The notes below the pieces were generated by a model. That model was not told where the DNA came from, ran no database searches, and was given only the letters and a program-made list of their open reading frames with translations. A program made the translations under genes and the position numbers. A stretch of DNA of 17,127 nt from Acholeplasmataceae bacterium (lineage in GTDB: Bacteria; Bacillota_I; Bacilli_A; ML615J-28; CAG-698). Every line of letters starts with the position of its first letter. Position 1 is the stretch's first letter. Location: assembly GCA_012841765.1 (NCBI GenBank), contig DUUA01000030.1, positions 1 through 17,127 on the forward strand, written 5' to 3'. This document shows, one piece after another, positions 1 to 7,456 of this stretch.

Positions 1-68
1 AAATTTAAACATTTACTATAATGCTTTACTATCAAGTTTTTTTCACATGCTACAGCTATTTTAAACAT
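1..68 (-). CDS. NifX/NifB-type dinitrogenase iron-molybdenum cofactor family protein, N-terminal fragment (partial)
   Basis: Only the first 22 codons lie in the window; the rest runs off the left edge. A GAGGAGG ribosome site sits 6 bases before the ATG at 68-66. The peptide begins MFKIAVACEKNLIVKHYSKC and continues LN. This resembles the first strand-loop-helix of the small NifX/NafY/MTH1175-like domain, which typically starts MKIAVAS, then a short loop, then a V-x-x-H-F-G-x-C-like stretch. Family members bind Fe-Mo or Fe-S cofactors, and many occur in bacteria that do not fix nitrogen, often beside Mrp-type ATPases and MBL hydrolases. It lies 42 bases downstream of the MBL gene on the same strand, so the two are probably co-transcribed. 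The call rests on a short N-terminus and on context. Confidence 0.55.
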   Translation of the reverse strand, partial: MFKIAVACEKNLIVKHYSKCLN

Positions 69-110
69 ATTTTCCTCCTCATTTTTATTTAATCTTTCAA
101 ACAATTATAA

Positions 111-935
111 TTAAAGTTTAATATCCATTCCAGAAGATAAATAATTAATTTTCTTACCCATATTCTTCTTTAACAGTTTATAAGCTTCTTCTCCAGTACA
201 GTGACATGTATAATATATAATATCATTTTCTAATAGAATAGAAGAATATTCTTTTATAATACTCTCTTCTTCAGAAATAGATTTAGAATGGCTAAACAAA
301 TGAAAGCCACCAATAACATAATCAATTTCTAATTTATATGTTTTTTTGCATTCATTAATAATATTAATGATTCCTTTATGAGAACAACCAGTAACTAATA
401 CAACCTTATCCTTTTCCTTTACTATTAAATATTGCTCATGAGTAAAGCCATCTTGTTCTAATTGATGATTTTTATAAACTAACAAATGTTTATTACCTGA
501 AGGAAATAATACTTTCTCAGATACTTTTGAAAATATTGTTAAAAAATTGTTAATTTCAAATTCATTGTCAATTAAGATAAATCTCTCATTATTAAGAAAT
601 GATTTATCTAAGCCAATATAGCGTGTTGTATTATCTTCTTGTAATGAATAAAAATCATTAAAGGCAGTTTTTTGAATGTAAATTTTAGCTTTGCTATTAA
701 TATTTAAAAATTCTTCTAGTCCTCCACCATGGTCATAATGACCATGCGAAATAATCAAAAAATCAACATCTTTTAATTCAACCTTTAACTGCTTAGAATT
801 CTTAATAAATACATCAGTAGCTCCAGTGTCAAACAAGATTTTTTTATTATTCACTTCAAAATAAATACTTAAACCATGCTCACTTAAAAAGCTTTCTTTA
901 TATGCTATATTATCAGTCAAACATTTTATTATCAT
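111..935 (-). CDS. MBL-fold metallo-hydrolase, dihydropterin-ribofuranosyl-aminobenzene phosphate synthase-like (COG1237 type)
   Basis: A 274-residue cytosolic metallo-beta-lactamase-fold enzyme with no signal peptide or membrane segment. The metal-binding signature HGHYDHG is at residues 64-70 (His64, His66, Asp68, His69), after the usual D-T-G at 36-38. Further probable ligands are His186 in GCSHKG (183-188), His212 in GGFHLF (209-214) and His245 in CHCTG (244-248). The GCSHKG, GGFHL and CHCTG series is typical of the COG1237 subfamily, named after a methanopterin-pathway enzyme. Most bacterial members have no proven substrate, and no methanopterin gene is visible here. The ATG at 935 has a good ribosome site (GAAAGGAA) and a strong promoter upstream. 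It leads a unit with the NifX-like gene; this pairing recurs in anaerobes and hints at a cofactor or Fe-S related role, which is inference. Confidence 0.85.
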   Translation of the reverse strand: MIIKCLTDNIAYKESFLSEHGLSIYFEVNNKKILFDTGATDVFIKNSKQLKVELKDVDFLIISHGHYDHGGGLEEFLNINSKAKIYIQKTAFNDFYSLQEDNTTRYIGLDKSFLNNERFILIDNEFEINNFLTIFSKVSEKVLFPSGNKHLLVYKNHQLEQDGFTHEQYLIVKEKDKVVLVTGCSHKGIINIINECKKTYKLEIDYVIGGFHLFSHSKSISEEESIIKEYSSILLENDIIYYTCHCTGEEAYKLLKKNMGKKINYLSSGMDIKL

Positions 936-963
936 ATGTATTCCTTTCTCACATTTAAAGATT

Positions 964-979
964 TATGACATATGCCATA
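964..979. promoter_or_regulatory. Imperfect palindrome at the predicted start of MBL/NifX transcription (candidate operator)
   Basis: The 16-base sequence TATGACATATGCCATA pairs at 7 of 8 positions with its own reverse complement. It begins about 10 bases downstream of the minus-strand -10 box, so a bound protein would block initiation or early elongation. The cognate regulator is not evident in the window. Confidence 0.4.
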
Positions 980-988
980 TACAATTTT

Positions 989-1016
989 ATTATATACTTT
1001 ATAAATATTTTGTCAA
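989..1016 (-). promoter_or_regulatory. Sigma-A-type promoter for the MBL/NifX unit
   Basis: On the minus strand a perfect TTGACA (1016-1011) is followed after 16 bases by a perfect TATAAT (994-989). The start codon lies about 55 bases further on. This is one of the best promoter matches in the window. Confidence 0.8.
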
Positions 1017-1038
1017 TAAAGGTACTAATCAGTCTAAT

Positions 1039-1071
1039 AAAAAACTAACATAATAATAATGTTAGTTTTTT
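1039..1071 (-). terminator. Intrinsic terminator after the ATPase/flavodoxin/ferredoxin gene
   Basis: The arms AACTAACAT (1043-1051) and ATGTTAGTT (1059-1067) enclose a 7-base loop and are flanked by A and T runs on both sides. On the minus strand it starts a few bases after the TAA at 1077-1075 and ends in a run of Ts. The flanking runs could also let it work in the other direction. Confidence 0.8.
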
Positions 1072-1074
1072 CTC

Positions 1075-3183
1075 TTAGTAAATAATTAATTCATTAATCT
1101 TTTCAGTCTGTAAGTATTTGCGTAGAGGATATGAATATTTAACGTCTAAAGCTTTACTCGGACATTCATTTACACATCTTAAGCATCTAATACATGTATT
1201 ATCTATGTGGCCATTAATAATTGATTTGGTCGGACAAACTTTTGTGCAAATCCCACATTCAATACAGTTATCATTTACTGTTATTAAAACACTTAATTGA
1301 CTTCTTTTTTTTGGAGAAATATTTGCTAAAAATGACTTTTTTCTTTCAGGTATAGATATTTTTATCTTATCTTTAGATAAGATTCTATTAACTAGAGAAT
1401 CTAATTTCTGAAAATCATTGAATCTCTCGTTTTCTAAATAGGTATGTTTTGTTGGAACATATGCAGCGCCGATAATATTTTCAAAATATTTAGCTGCTTC
1501 ATACAAAACATTTCCTGTCCCCATCTTTCCGTATGTAGCAATTAAAACAGTATTTCTTGATTTAATATTAGCAAGAATCTCATTTACTGGTTCCGGTATA
1601 TTTTGCGAGTAAACAGGAAAACATAATACAAGATTATTGAAATTTATTGTATAATCAAAACTATTTCTATCTTGATAACTTGTTAAATCTATTAATTGAT
1701 AATTTGTCTTTTCTCTAAAATACTTAGCAATGCTTTTTGTTTCTTTCGAGGCTGAAAAGTAAACAATACCATTAACAATATTTTTATTTTTTAAATATGA
1801 TTTCATAATCTTACATTCAGGAATTTCTTTTAGTGAAAACCCAAGTGATTCTTTCATTTCTTTAACTGCATCCTCTATTGAAATATGTTTATTACTACTT
1901 GCAAGAGCTATCTCTAAAGCACTAAAAGGAATCATTGTGCTTTCCATATTATAAAATCTAGTGAATTGCGAATATTCTTTGCATTTCTCTATATTACAAC
2001 TAGTATGTAAACTCTTTTCACTATCGCTAGGTCCAACCCAACCACATTCATCTTCAATAGTTTTTTTAGCATTTTTCCAATTAAAATTACCATCCGAAAT
2101 ATCATTAAAATCAATATGAATAAAAGCTGGAATGTTTCCACTCCATGAAGATCTCCTAATACTTCTTTTAAGGGGAATAGTTATATGTTTAATTTCTTTA
2201 ATTGAAGTTACAACATTACTAATTAAATCACTGGAATAACCTGATATTTTTTTAAATATATTATCACTATAAGCAAGTTGTTTCATAGTTGCTAAAGTCT
2301 GCATCTGTCCTTTTTTAAAAGGGGGATGAAAAGTTATTATCCTTCCAACATTAATCATGAAATTTAATAATTTATTATTTGAAAATGTATAAGCTAATTT
2401 TGGAGCTAAATGATTATAATACAATCCAAGCATTTGTACTGGTTCGTTTCCAGCAACAAAATAAGGAACTTTATTATCAACCAAATCTGAATAAAACATT
2501 ACATAAGCAAGGGATGGACAAGCACAAGTATTACCACTTAAACTATACAATTTATTATAAAATTTAATTAAATCTTGCTCATTAATTTTACGACTAATAA
2601 ATTCAACATTTTTTAATTTCTTTTTAGCATTCTCAATACTTTTTAAAGAGTTTACTGACATAAAAGGTATTTCCCAAGTCATCGCTAATACTTTTAAATC
2701 TAAAACAACTGATAAATAATGTAACAAGAAAGTTGAATCTTTGCCACCCGTAAAAAATAAACCAATATCAAAACGAGATTTTTTAGATTTAGGAATAATA
2801 TTCATAATTGGAAGAATGCTTTTTAAGTCCTTCACATCATCTTTAGTTTGGCACATTGGACAATTACCCATTTCGTCAAACTCTAATCCTGGAATCATAA
2901 AATCATTTGCAACACAGTTTGTACAAAACTGTGCATCGTCAAAAGATTTAGGAATAATTTTCAAATCCTTTTCTAAAACAATACTCTCTCCCAAAATTTT
3001 TTTCACAATTTTTAATTCTTTATTATTTAAAACCTTCGGTAGTTCTTTTATTATCACAATTTGTTTATTATTAAGTTTAAATGTATTATTAAATAAATTC
3101 TCTTTATTTCGCAGTCCATAATAAATTAACCTTTTATTATCAAGCTTCCATCTATTTTGTAAATGATATTTATTAATTTCCAT
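1075..3183 (-). CDS. Fusion protein: four-Cys finger, PP-loop ATPase, flavodoxin-like domain and 2x[4Fe-4S] ferredoxin
   Basis: A 702-residue cytosolic multidomain protein. Residues 87-111 hold CTNC and CPMC, a four-cysteine finger. A PP-loop nucleotide-binding motif, TGGKDST, follows at 145-151 (an SGGxDS variant), in an arrangement like the WbpG/PseA sugar amidotransferases. More cysteines occur at 220/222 (TCAC) and 380, 396 and 401. Residues about 470-600 look like an EFR1-type flavodoxin domain, with a phosphate-loop-like FSASKET at 476-482 and FPVYSQ at 522-527. The C-terminus has two classical 4Fe-4S motifs: Cys640/643/646/650 and Cys664/667/670/674. PP-loop enzymes adenylate a substrate for amidation or thiolation; the redox module should deliver electrons. 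The substrate is unknown. The ATG is 2 bases after the GNAT stop codon with only a weak ribosome site, which suggests translational coupling. Confidence 0.85.
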   Translation of the reverse strand: MEINKYHLQNRWKLDNKRLIYYGLRNKENLFNNTFKLNNKQIVIIKELPKVLNNKELKIVKKILGESIVLEKDLKIIPKSFDDAQFCTNCVANDFMIPGLEFDEMGNCPMCQTKDDVKDLKSILPIMNIIPKSKKSRFDIGLFFTGGKDSTFLLHYLSVVLDLKVLAMTWEIPFMSVNSLKSIENAKKKLKNVEFISRKINEQDLIKFYNKLYSLSGNTCACPSLAYVMFYSDLVDNKVPYFVAGNEPVQMLGLYYNHLAPKLAYTFSNNKLLNFMINVGRIITFHPPFKKGQMQTLATMKQLAYSDNIFKKISGYSSDLISNVVTSIKEIKHITIPLKRSIRRSSWSGNIPAFIHIDFNDISDGNFNWKNAKKTIEDECGWVGPSDSEKSLHTSCNIEKCKEYSQFTRFYNMESTMIPFSALEIALASSNKHISIEDAVKEMKESLGFSLKEIPECKIMKSYLKNKNIVNGIVYFSASKETKSIAKYFREKTNYQLIDLTSYQDRNSFDYTINFNNLVLCFPVYSQNIPEPVNEILANIKSRNTVLIATYGKMGTGNVLYEAAKYFENIIGAAYVPTKHTYLENERFNDFQKLDSLVNRILSKDKIKISIPERKKSFLANISPKKRSQLSVLITVNDNCIECGICTKVCPTKSIINGHIDNTCIRCLRCVNECPSKALDVKYSYPLRKYLQTEKINELIIY

Positions 3184-3185
3184 TT

Positions 3186-3842
3186 CTATCTTAATACATA
3201 AAACTTATTAGTTTTATTCTCCACACTTAACTTAAATCCTGCTTTTTTATATAAATTCATTGCAGCATGATTTCTTGTACTACAATACAAATAAATACCG
3301 TCACTACTAGATAAATTCATAATGTAATATAATGCATTTAATGATAATTTTTTACCCCGATGTTCTGGTGTTATGCAAAATGATTTTATACAAGCGCCAT
3401 CAATAATAAATGTCCCAATGATATTATTCTTATAATTAATGAACCCTATTGTACAATCCTTTTTCCCTAAAAATTTATTTACTTCTTCATTATCAACATA
3501 ACTCATATTATCTATATTTTTAGTAGCAGCATTTGTAATGTCAATATATAGTAAGGCATTATTTTTAGTTACTATCTCATGCGAATAATCTTTAACAACT
3601 TTTTTAGGATTGGAAATAACGTATCTATTAATTTGATAATCTTCTTTTCTATTACCGAAAAAAACTTCCGTGTTATCGCCAACTTTAATACTTTGAATAG
3701 CATACTCATCAGCTATTTTATAAATTTCATTTAAAATAGCTTCCTTATTTTTACACTCCTTAATAACTACATTCAAAGTTTTAATCTCTCTTTCTATATA
3801 GATACTATATTTGCCATTTTTATCATTATATTCTTTTTTCAT
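3186..3842 (-). CDS. GNAT-family N-acetyltransferase
   Basis: A 218-residue protein whose C-terminal half is a GNAT fold. The acetyl-CoA pyrophosphate-binding region is ITPEHRGKKLSLNAL (157-171), where the usual R-G-x-G-x-G reads R-G-K-K-L-S. The second family hallmark, AAMNLYKKAGF, is at 193-203. The N-terminal 125 residues are not recognised and may form a second degenerate GNAT-like domain. It is the first gene of a two-gene unit, ending 2 bases before the ATPase/flavodoxin/ferredoxin start, so it probably acts on the same substrate or pathway. A ribosome site (AGTAGGTG) precedes the ATG. The acyl acceptor cannot be read from the sequence. Confidence 0.8.
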   Translation of the reverse strand: MKKEYNDKNGKYSIYIEREIKTLNVVIKECKNKEAILNEIYKIADEYAIQSIKVGDNTEVFFGNRKEDYQINRYVISNPKKVVKDYSHEIVTKNNALLYIDITNAATKNIDNMSYVDNEEVNKFLGKKDCTIGFINYKNNIIGTFIIDGACIKSFCITPEHRGKKLSLNALYYIMNLSSSDGIYLYCSTRNHAAMNLYKKAGFKLSVENKTNKFYVLR

Positions 3843-3869
3843 ATTACACCTACTTTATTTCTTTTTATT

Positions 3870-3898
3870 ATTTTATCATATATATTATTGATAATCAA
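3870..3898 (-). promoter_or_regulatory. Promoter of the GNAT-ATPase unit with an overlapping palindrome
   Basis: TTGATT (3898-3893) and TAAAAT (3875-3870) on the minus strand are separated by 17 bases. The -35 box lies inside a perfect dyad, ATTGAT-A-ATCAAT (3887-3899), which may be an operator or chance in AT-rich DNA. Confidence 0.55.
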
Positions 3899-3907
3899 TT
3901 TACACTT

Positions 3908-3938
3908 AAAAAGACTTACCATTATTTTGATAAGTCTT
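3908..3938 (-). terminator. Intrinsic terminator after the uvrX-yolD-membrane protein unit
   Basis: The arms AAGACTTA (3911-3918) and TAAGTCTT (3931-3938) form an 8-base-pair stem with a 12-base loop. On the minus strand the stem runs into a short T tract. It begins 8 bases after the stop codon of the 182-residue gene. Confidence 0.7.
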
Positions 3939-3945
3939 AAATACT

Positions 3946-4494
3946 TTAAATATCTTTTCCTTCCATAATTACATATTTAGAAAAGAATAATCTTTCTATC
4001 ATATATTGCTTACGTTTTAAATCATGTCTATCAAAAAATAGTTTTTCAACTGTAGTCCACATAAATACCCAACTACCAATAGATGCTATTTCTTCAAGAA
4101 TAAAAACGTTAAAATCAATATAGTGCATATAAACATTAAAACCTAAAAAAATTAATCCTAAAGCAAAAAGTAAAATTATCTTTTTATAAAATATTCTTAA
4201 GGCTAATTTGATTTCATAAAGCCTAGCAACAATTTGTTGCTCTATTTTATTTTTAACAATTTCTTCTTGTATTTGCGGACAATTCGTTACATATATATCA
4301 AGGTCATATTTAAAAGGAATATATTTATTATCTTCTTCCATACCATCAATAGCATCAGTAATTGTGTTTTTATTCATTACTTCTTTTGCATCTACTTCAA
4401 TATAATTTTCTTCCATATATTCTTTATATTTGTCTACTCTACCATTTAATCTTTTCAGTTCCGTCTTATATTTCTTTTTTTCCTCTTTAGTCAT
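3946..4494 (-). CDS. Uncharacterised membrane protein with two transmembrane helices
   Basis: A 182-residue protein of no family I can name with confidence. The first 100 residues are charged and mostly helical (Lys/Glu rich, possible short coiled coil at 1-30) and have no signal peptide. Two hydrophobic helices follow at about 105-124 and 128-147, joined by a very short turn (YIDF). The second contains the motif IASIGSWVFMWTTVEKLFFDR. A basic cytoplasmic tail closes the protein. The hairpin topology should place both long ends in the cytoplasm. It starts 20 bases after the yolD stop with an AGAGAGGTG ribosome site and is followed at once by a terminator, so it belongs to the uvrX-yolD transcript. 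A role linked to DNA damage or to membrane signalling is only suggested by this position. Confidence 0.75.
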   Translation of the reverse strand: MTKEEKKKYKTELKRLNGRVDKYKEYMEENYIEVDAKEVMNKNTITDAIDGMEEDNKYIPFKYDLDIYVTNCPQIQEEIVKNKIEQQIVARLYEIKLALRIFYKKIILLFALGLIFLGFNVYMHYIDFNVFILEEIASIGSWVFMWTTVEKLFFDRHDLKRKQYMIERLFFSKYVIMEGKDI

Positions 4495-4514
4495 TATGAC
4501 ACCTCTCTAATTTG

Positions 4515-4862
4515 CTAGAAAAATTTATTTTCTAAATCAACTATACATTTACCTTGAACATCTAATAAATCCGAAAATAAAATTTCTGTCTTTACAATTG
4601 TAACACTTTTATAATGAAAATCAACTTTTGAAACCATTCCTTCAAGTTCTATATAAGAACCATCATTATAATAAATAACTGTAATAATTTCATTTTTTTT
4701 AATTTGGAGTATTTTTTTCGATAAAATCTCCGCTTCTTCTTTTGATAAGATTATTTTAGAAACAATAATCTTTTCCTTTTCTCTTAACGCTTCTCTAAAT
4801 CCTTTTAAGGCATCAAAAGGCAAAAACTGTTTAGCTCTATCAACTTTCTTTTTATTCTGCAT
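4515..4862 (-). CDS. YolD-like family protein
   Basis: A 115-residue small cytosolic protein with the motif DRAKQFLPFDALKGF at residues 8-22, characteristic of YolD-like proteins. The rest is a predicted beta-rich domain (YYNDGSYIELEGMVSKVD and VTIVKTEILFSDLLDV). YolD proteins occur next to Y-family polymerases in Bacillus and Clostridia; one proposal is that they act like UmuD-type partners of the polymerase, but their function is not settled. Its ATG overlaps the last 11 bases of the polymerase gene, so the two are translationally coupled. Confidence 0.85.
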   Translation of the reverse strand: MQNKKKVDRAKQFLPFDALKGFREALREKEKIIVSKIILSKEEAEILSKKILQIKKNEIITVIYYNDGSYIELEGMVSKVDFHYKSVTIVKTEILFSDLLDVQGKCIVDLENKFF

Positions 4863-6114
4863 TATGACCCCCTACAAGTTTATTTCTTTTAATTGTAGTA
4901 GCATCCTCATCTAAATCTATAGCCTTTACAATAGAATTTTTACCATATCTATTTTTAATTAAATTTATTGTATTTTGAATTCTTTTCTCTTTTTCTACAC
5001 TTTTATAATCTGTAAATAGATCAAATTGTTCGTATTCATCACTAACTACATTATTGAAACCAATTCCTATTGTTCTAATAAAATGTTTTTTACTAGTAGT
5101 TTTATTAAATAAATCAATAAAATAAGGTAATATTAACAAATGACTATTTGTTCTGACAGTCATTTTTACGGTTCCACCACTGCTTTTTATAATATCTTTT
5201 GAATAACCGATTGAAAGACTAATTTTATCACTAACAAGATTTTTATCAACTAATTGCAAACACATTAAATCAACCATTTCTTTTAACACTAAAAATGTTT
5301 GATTAAAATTATAATCTTTGAATAAGACTTGATTTGTTGAAAGAGAATTTGCAACTGGTTGATAAGCTTTTATTTGCGCGATTGTACAGGGTTCCTTTCC
5401 CCATGCATGGTCAATTAAATATTCAGCATTTATTCCAAATTCCTTGTAAAGAATTTCTTGATTAATCTTTGTTATTCCTTCCATATCAAAAATATTGTAT
5501 TTTTCTAATCTTGTAGATATTCCTCTGCCTATTTGCCAAAAATCAGTTATTGGTCTGTGATTCCATAATTTATCTTTATATAATTGTTCATCTAAATAAG
5601 CAATATTATTAAGAGAATGTTTTGCAAGAATATCTAATGCTATTTTCGTAAGAAACATATTTGTTCCTATACCAACAGATGCACTAATACCAGTATTTTT
5701 TAAAACATCATTAAGAATATTTTGTGCTAATTGTTCTGCAGTTAATTTATACATTGGTAAATACTTTGTAACATCCATAAAAGATTCATCAATTGAATAC
5801 ACATGAATATCTTCTTTAGCAATATATTTCAAATATATTGCATAAATATTAGCTGCATATTCAATATATTTTTTCATTCTAGGAAGTGCAGTAATATATT
5901 TAATATTATTAGGGATTTCATATATTCTACAGCGATTCTTTACTCCGATTTCTTTCATTCTTGGAGATACTGCTAAACAAATAGCTCCATTTCCCCTTGA
6001 AGGATCAGCTACCACCAAATTAGTTTTAAATGGATCAAGTCCTCTTTCTACACATTCTACAGAAGCAAAAAAAGTTTTAAAATCAATGCAAATATAAGTT
6101 TTACTTTTTTTCAC
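4852..6114 (-). CDS. uvrX: Y-family DNA polymerase, UvrX/YqjW class (translesion synthesis)
   Basis: A 420-residue error-prone polymerase that copies past DNA lesions. The palm motif DFKTFFASVE (11-20) supplies Asp11, and YSIDES (106-111) supplies Asp109 and Glu110, the metal-binding catalytic carboxylates. VADPSRGNGAICLAVSPRMK (35-54) and the ASVGIGTNMFLTKIA segment are typical of the UvrX/YqjW branch, as is an Asp-Phe-Lys instead of Asp-Met-Asp near the N-terminus. The little-finger domain fills about 250-370. The start is GTG at 6114-6112: an AAGGAG site (6127-6122) lies 7 bases upstream and no better ATG is near. First gene of a unit with yolD and a membrane protein. Length and motifs are complete, so it should be active. 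Confidence 0.9.
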   Translation of the reverse strand: MKKSKTYICIDFKTFFASVECVERGLDPFKTNLVVADPSRGNGAICLAVSPRMKEIGVKNRCRIYEIPNNIKYITALPRMKKYIEYAANIYAIYLKYIAKEDIHVYSIDESFMDVTKYLPMYKLTAEQLAQNILNDVLKNTGISASVGIGTNMFLTKIALDILAKHSLNNIAYLDEQLYKDKLWNHRPITDFWQIGRGISTRLEKYNIFDMEGITKINQEILYKEFGINAEYLIDHAWGKEPCTIAQIKAYQPVANSLSTNQVLFKDYNFNQTFLVLKEMVDLMCLQLVDKNLVSDKISLSIGYSKDIIKSSGGTVKMTVRTNSHLLILPYFIDLFNKTTSKKHFIRTIGIGFNNVVSDEYEQFDLFTDYKSVEKEKRIQNTINLIKNRYGKNSIVKAIDLDEDATTIKRNKLVGGHNAE

Positions 6115-6169
6115 TTTTTTTCTCCTTTTATTTTTGTTTTATATAAATATCTTCTCTTACACTATCAAA

Positions 6170-6178
6170 ATTATACCA
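6170..6178 (-). promoter_or_regulatory. Extended -10 promoter of the uvrX unit
   Basis: On the minus strand TGGTATAAT is a perfect extended -10 element (TGn plus TATAAT at 6175-6170). The -35 region at 17 bases is poor (TTTTTC), which is normal for extended -10 promoters. The GTG start lies about 55 bases downstream. Confidence 0.6.
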
Positions 6179-6223
6179 TATTATTCACTTTTGAAAAAGT
6201 TTATTCGTATTTATTCTCTAAAT

Positions 6224-6254
6224 AAAAAGTCATAAGAATTATTTTCTTATGACT
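6224..6254 (-). terminator. Intrinsic terminator after kbl
   Basis: The perfect arms AGTCATAAGAA (6228-6238) and TTCTTATGACT (6244-6254) form an 11-base-pair stem with a 5-base loop. A T run follows on the minus strand. It closes the tdh-kbl unit, whose stop codon is at 6275-6273. Confidence 0.85.
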
Positions 6255-6272
6255 ATAATTAAAGTTTTAGTT

Positions 6273-7445
6273 TTATTCTACAATTTCCATTTCTTTTGCA
6301 GTTTCATAAATAATATCAATAGCTTTTTTCAACATTTCTTTTGTATGGAGGGCGGATACCATGCATCTTATTCTTCCTTTTCCTTCTTGCACAGTCGGAA
6401 AAACAATACCGGAAACATATACTCCTCTATTTAGTAGTTCTTTAGAAAACTTAATTGTTTTTGCTTCATCACCAACCATTATCGGCGTGATTGGAGTTTG
6501 ACTTATTCCTAGATCAAAACCTTTTTTAATTAATTCATCTTTGAAATATTTAGCATTTTCCCATAGCTTATCTGTATATTCACTAGATTCTTCTAGCATT
6601 TTAAAAGCTTCTATTATTGCAGCTGCTGCACTAGGCATCATTGCTGTCGAGAACAATAGAGGTCGGCCACGGTGAAGCAACCAATCTCTAGATGCTTTAG
6701 AACCACAAACATAGCCACCAACTACACCTATAGCCTTAGATAAAGTACCAATTATAAAATCCACTTGACCATTTAATCCAAAATGGTCAACTGTACCTCT
6801 TCCAGATTTACCTAAAACACCAGAACCATGTGCATCATCTACATAGGTCATTGCTTTATATTTTTTAGCAAGACGAACAATTTCTGGTAAATTTGCAATG
6901 TCTCCATCCATTGAAAACACTCCATCTGTAATTATTAAAACATCTTTATGTAAATTCCTTTTTTCAATTAATATTTTTTCTAAAGCATTCATATCTGAAT
7001 GTTTATAAACTGCTCTTGCTGCTTTTGACAATCTAACACCATCAATAATAGAAGCATGATTTAATTCATCAGAAATAATTAAATCATCAGCATCAGTTAT
7101 TGCTTGAATTGCTCCTGAATTACAAAGAAATCCAGCTTGAAAAGCTATTGCTGCTTCTTCGTGTTTGAATTCAGCAATTACCTTATCTAATTTTTCATGA
7201 ATATCCATGTTTCCAACAATTGTTCTAACTGCTCCAGCACCAACACCGTATTTGTCAATCGCTTCTTTTGCAGCTTTTTTAAGTCTAGGATGATTAGCAA
7301 AACCTAAATAATTATTTGAAGATAAATTAATAACATCTTTATTATTAAATCTGATTACTGCATCACAAGGACCTTGATTAACTGGTAATTTTCTATATAC
7401 TCCTAAATCTTTTAACTCTTGTATCTTTTTATCTAAAGTAGACAT
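6273..7445 (-). CDS. kbl: Glycine C-acetyltransferase (2-amino-3-ketobutyrate CoA ligase)
   Basis: A 390-residue PLP enzyme of the alpha-oxoamine synthase family. It cleaves 2-amino-3-ketobutyrate with CoA to glycine and acetyl-CoA, the second step of threonine breakdown. Visible features are [13 protein letters not shown] (41-53), the glycine-rich [13 protein letters not shown] (67-79), His130 in DELNHAS, which stacks on the cofactor, DDAHGSG (203-209), and the PLP-binding Lys237 in [13 protein letters not shown]. The length fits Kbl (about 398 in E. coli). The related BioF and HemA/KAPA-type enzymes share these motifs; the adjacent threonine dehydrogenase gene decides for Kbl. The start has an AAAGGAGG ribosome site 4 bases upstream, 11 bases after the tdh stop. 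Gene order is tdh-kbl, the reverse of E. coli. Confidence 0.92.
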   Translation of the reverse strand: MSTLDKKIQELKDLGVYRKLPVNQGPCDAVIRFNNKDVINLSSNNYLGFANHPRLKKAAKEAIDKYGVGAGAVRTIVGNMDIHEKLDKVIAEFKHEEAAIAFQAGFLCNSGAIQAITDADDLIISDELNHASIIDGVRLSKAARAVYKHSDMNALEKILIEKRNLHKDVLIITDGVFSMDGDIANLPEIVRLAKKYKAMTYVDDAHGSGVLGKSGRGTVDHFGLNGQVDFIIGTLSKAIGVVGGYVCGSKASRDWLLHRGRPLLFSTAMMPSAAAAIIEAFKMLEESSEYTDKLWENAKYFKDELIKKGFDLGISQTPITPIMVGDEAKTIKFSKELLNRGVYVSGIVFPTVQEGKGRIRCMVSALHTKEMLKKAIDIIYETAKEMEIVE

Positions 7446-7456
7446 AAAACCTCCTT

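Noticed and set aside
1075..3183. Naming the ATPase fusion an N-acetyl sugar amidotransferase (WbpG/PseA)
   Set aside because: The finger and PP-loop are similar, but no sugar biosynthesis or glutaminase partner gene is present and the C-terminal redox domains are foreign to those enzymes.
6193..6210. Possible LexA/SOS box upstream of the uvrX promoter (CGAATAAACTTTTTC on the minus strand)
   Set aside because: It matches only one half of the Gram-positive GAAC-N4-GTTC consensus and is not symmetric. Damage control of the operon remains plausible but is not shown by this site.
6273..7445. Biotin enzyme BioF (8-amino-7-oxononanoate synthase) for the PLP enzyme
   Set aside because: The motifs are shared, but the coupled upstream gene is threonine dehydrogenase and no biotin gene is nearby, so Kbl fits better.
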